Source of the DNA: Euryarchaeota archaeon UBA202
GTDB lineage: Archaea > Thermoplasmatota > E2 > UBA202
Direction: 5' to 3'
Length of the DNA stretch: 7,267 bases
Assembly (NCBI GenBank): GCA_002502685.1
Contig: DAQA01000036.1
Span: 2,507-9,773, forward strand
The first letter of the stretch is position 1. Every line of letters begins with the position of its first letter. The notes beneath the pieces are model-generated. The model was not told where the DNA came from and made no database searches. It worked only from the letters and a program-made list of their open reading frames with translations. This document shows positions 6,360 through 7,267 of the stretch, one piece after another. The position numbers were made by a program, and so were the translations under genes.

Positions 6360-6866
6360 TTACTTAGCAGCACTGCCTAGACAACTCAGCTTCATTTTGC
6401 ATTTAGAGCACGCATACTTCCTACCGATACCACCACTGTAAACTGAGACCAATAAAAGGAGAATCAAAACACTGATTTTTGTATAATCAAAAACAAGAAG
6501 AAGAGAAACAACAATTGCTAGCAGTGGAAGAATCGTTAAAATACCATAGACAAGCGGAGCTAATCTGATGCCAACGCTGGTGTTAAATTTTTCTATATTT
6601 CCTTTTGCAAACATCTTGGCTGCAAGCTTACCCCAACCAATGCTGCACCATTTGTCATAATAATAACAATTCGTGCATACCAGTTTCCTGAGAACAACAT
6701 AGACCATTATAACAGCAAAGGCAAAGAAAAATACTGCAAATAGAGGATAAAGAAACCATACAGCACTGGTGCCTAGGGCAATCCAGATAATCATCATAAG
6801 GTTGCCAAAAAATATCTTGGACGTTGGATGTTCTTCAAGGCCTTCCTCATATAATTTAGGTTTCAT
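6360..6866 (-). CDS. Uncharacterised four-helix membrane protein with two cysteine clusters
   Basis: This 168-aa protein has a polar N-terminus and four hydrophobic segments at about 19-38, 41-60, 101-125 and 131-147. After helix 2 comes C64-x2-C67-x6-C74 with the phrase YYYDKWCSIGWGKLA. After helix 4 comes C153-x2-C156-x5-C162 in ACSKCKMKLSCLGS. The loops carrying both clusters would lie on the same side of the membrane if the four helices are real, so they could jointly bind a metal (zinc or an Fe-S centre). I recall similar conserved hypothetical proteins in archaea but no function. The start ATG at 6866 is supported by a TATA-like box about 21-23 nt upstream. The gene converges on the HEAT gene and shares no operon in this window. 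Confidence 0.8.
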   Translation of the reverse strand: MKPKLYEEGLEEHPTSKIFFGNLMMIIWIALGTSAVWFLYPLFAVFFFAFAVIMVYVVLRKLVCTNCYYYDKWCSIGWGKLAAKMFAKGNIEKFNTSVGIRLAPLVYGILTILPLLAIVVSLLLVFDYTKISVLILLLLVSVYSGGIGRKYACSKCKMKLSCLGSAAK

Positions 6867-6881
6867 ACCACAATTTATTAA

Positions 6882-6893
6882 CCATATATTTAA
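6882..6893 (-). promoter_or_regulatory. TATA box of the membrane-protein gene
   Basis: The minus strand reads TTTAAATATATGG, centred about 22 nt before the ATG at 6866, consistent with a leaderless or nearly leaderless transcript. Two copies of AACTTGTT (6896-6903 and 6911-6918) lie immediately upstream of it and could be activator or operator sites. Confidence 0.45.
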
Positions 6894-6927
6894 AAAACTT
6901 GTTTAAAATCAACTTGTTGTAAAAATT

Positions 6928-7184
6928 CTATTTTCTTATTATCCCATAATAGGCTTTATTAATAAAAAAAATGGGGCATATAGCCTCATGGGATAGAGAC
7001 CCACGCACAGTTTGCGGGTAATGCTTTTTTGCCAACCAAGCCCAATAAAAGTGATAGATACACATTATTTTTGCATTTCGTTTCTCAAAGCGACGATATG
7101 GGGGATGAAATTGGGGTCTTAATCTCTGCTTAAAATTGTTTCGTGTATTAAAGAGTCAAAAATGTGGGTAACTTCAAGTTGTGG
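6928..7184 (-). pseudogene. Decayed coding sequence in several frames, family not recognised
   Basis: No intact gene is seen between 6867 and 7258, but the minus strand has coding-like pieces without starts. One frame (7155-6931, stop 6928-6930, 75 codons) includes RLRPQFHPPYRRFEKRNAK and later KKHYPQTVRGSLSHEAI. It has no ATG until residue 31. Another frame (7184-7065) reads EVTHIFDSLIHETILSRD, then an in-frame TAA (7119-7121), then DPNFIPHIVALRNEMQK and a stop. A third, just upstream, reads IYRMVILFSADHN. The frames overlap, so not all can be genuine. Taken together they suggest a broken gene, and the Trp/Tyr/His-rich stretch could be an old transposase end, but that is a guess. This patch is also richer in GC than its flanks. 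Confidence 0.3.
6937..6951. repeat. Palindrome TATTAT-CCC-ATAATA
   Basis: This is a perfect 6-bp inverted repeat with a 3-nt centre, extendable to 8 bp in RNA with one G-U pair. It overlaps the end of the coding remnant and lies 70-85 nt upstream of the membrane-protein ATG. It could be an operator or a short hairpin, and such AT palindromes can also arise by chance. Confidence 0.35.
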
Positions 7185-7229
7185 TCAGCACTAAACAGGA
7201 TGACCATTCGATAAATTCCCCACAAAATT

Positions 7230-7241
7230 GAAATATTTAAG
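7230..7241 (+). promoter_or_regulatory. TATA box for a gene starting at the right edge
   Basis: GAAATATTTAAG is a good archaeal TATA box with purines upstream. It is centred about 23 nt before an ATG at 7259, the same spacing seen for the leaderless genes elsewhere in the window. Confidence 0.45.
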
Positions 7242-7258
7242 TTGGTATATTATTAGAT

Positions 7259-7267
7259 ATGGAGAAA
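7259..7267 (+). CDS. Possible 5' end of a gene cut by the window edge
   Basis: Only three codons (Met-Glu-Lys) are inside the window. The call rests on the well-placed TATA box upstream and on the spacing pattern shared with the neighbours. Nothing can be said of the product, and a chance ATG is possible. Confidence 0.3.

Noticed and set aside
6973..7045. tRNA-like start (TAGCCTCATGGGATAGAG resembles a D-arm)
   Set aside because: No proper anticodon stem-loop of 5+7+5, no T-arm GGTTCRA and no 3' strand pairing with GGGGCAT; at best a chance resemblance or an unrelated hairpin patch.
7051..7130. Box C/D sRNA candidate around GGGGATGAAA
   Set aside because: No matching D box and no k-turn pairing between ends; the region is better explained as coding debris.
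1..7267. Insertion sequence, CRISPR array or integrative element boundary
   Set aside because: No spaced direct repeats, no intact transposase or integrase, no tRNA gene with flanking duplication; only the uncertain remnant near the right edge hints at past insertion.

Overview
The window is AT-rich and archaeal. The evidence for archaea is a Zn-ribbon/HTH multiprotein bridging factor (MBF1), a single-domain type II methionine aminopeptidase, a PAC2-family proteasome chaperone ending in a proteasome-docking tripeptide, and several TATA boxes 20-30 nt upstream of start codons, as expected for leaderless archaeal transcripts. A euryarchaeal or Thermoplasmatota-like host seems likely, but that placement is only an impression.

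Left part (1-3670): gpmI (glycolysis/gluconeogenesis) lies on the minus strand and diverges from a compact plus-strand operon: MBF1, a Sua5/YrdC threonylcarbamoyl-AMP synthase and a methionine aminopeptidase. The operon genes overlap by 20 and 8 nt. Its products act at transcription start, in t6A modification of tRNAs reading ANN codons, and in removal of the initiator Met.

Middle (3669-5440): a minus-strand pair encodes a GyaR-like 2-hydroxyacid dehydrogenase (glyoxylate/hydroxypyruvate reductase) followed 26 nt later by the PAC2 protein. The PAC2 C-terminus reads Met-Tyr-Arg, a HbYX motif that suggests direct docking on the 20S proteasome.

Right part (5441-7267) looks more like an accessory region. 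An intergenic stretch of about 340 bp carries an inverted repeat and a start-less, coding-looking minus-strand frame. Next comes a HEAT-repeat gene whose last part is out of frame after a run of nine T. It is followed by an uncharacterised four-helix membrane protein with two cysteine clusters. The final ~390 bp holds gene debris in several frames, a hairpin-rich patch and, at the very end, a TATA box and ATG that may begin another gene.

No mobile element, CRISPR array, rRNA or convincing tRNA gene was seen. Most of the window is ordinary housekeeping. The observations most worth following are the HbYX tail, the T9 frameshift and the unexplained coding remnants.
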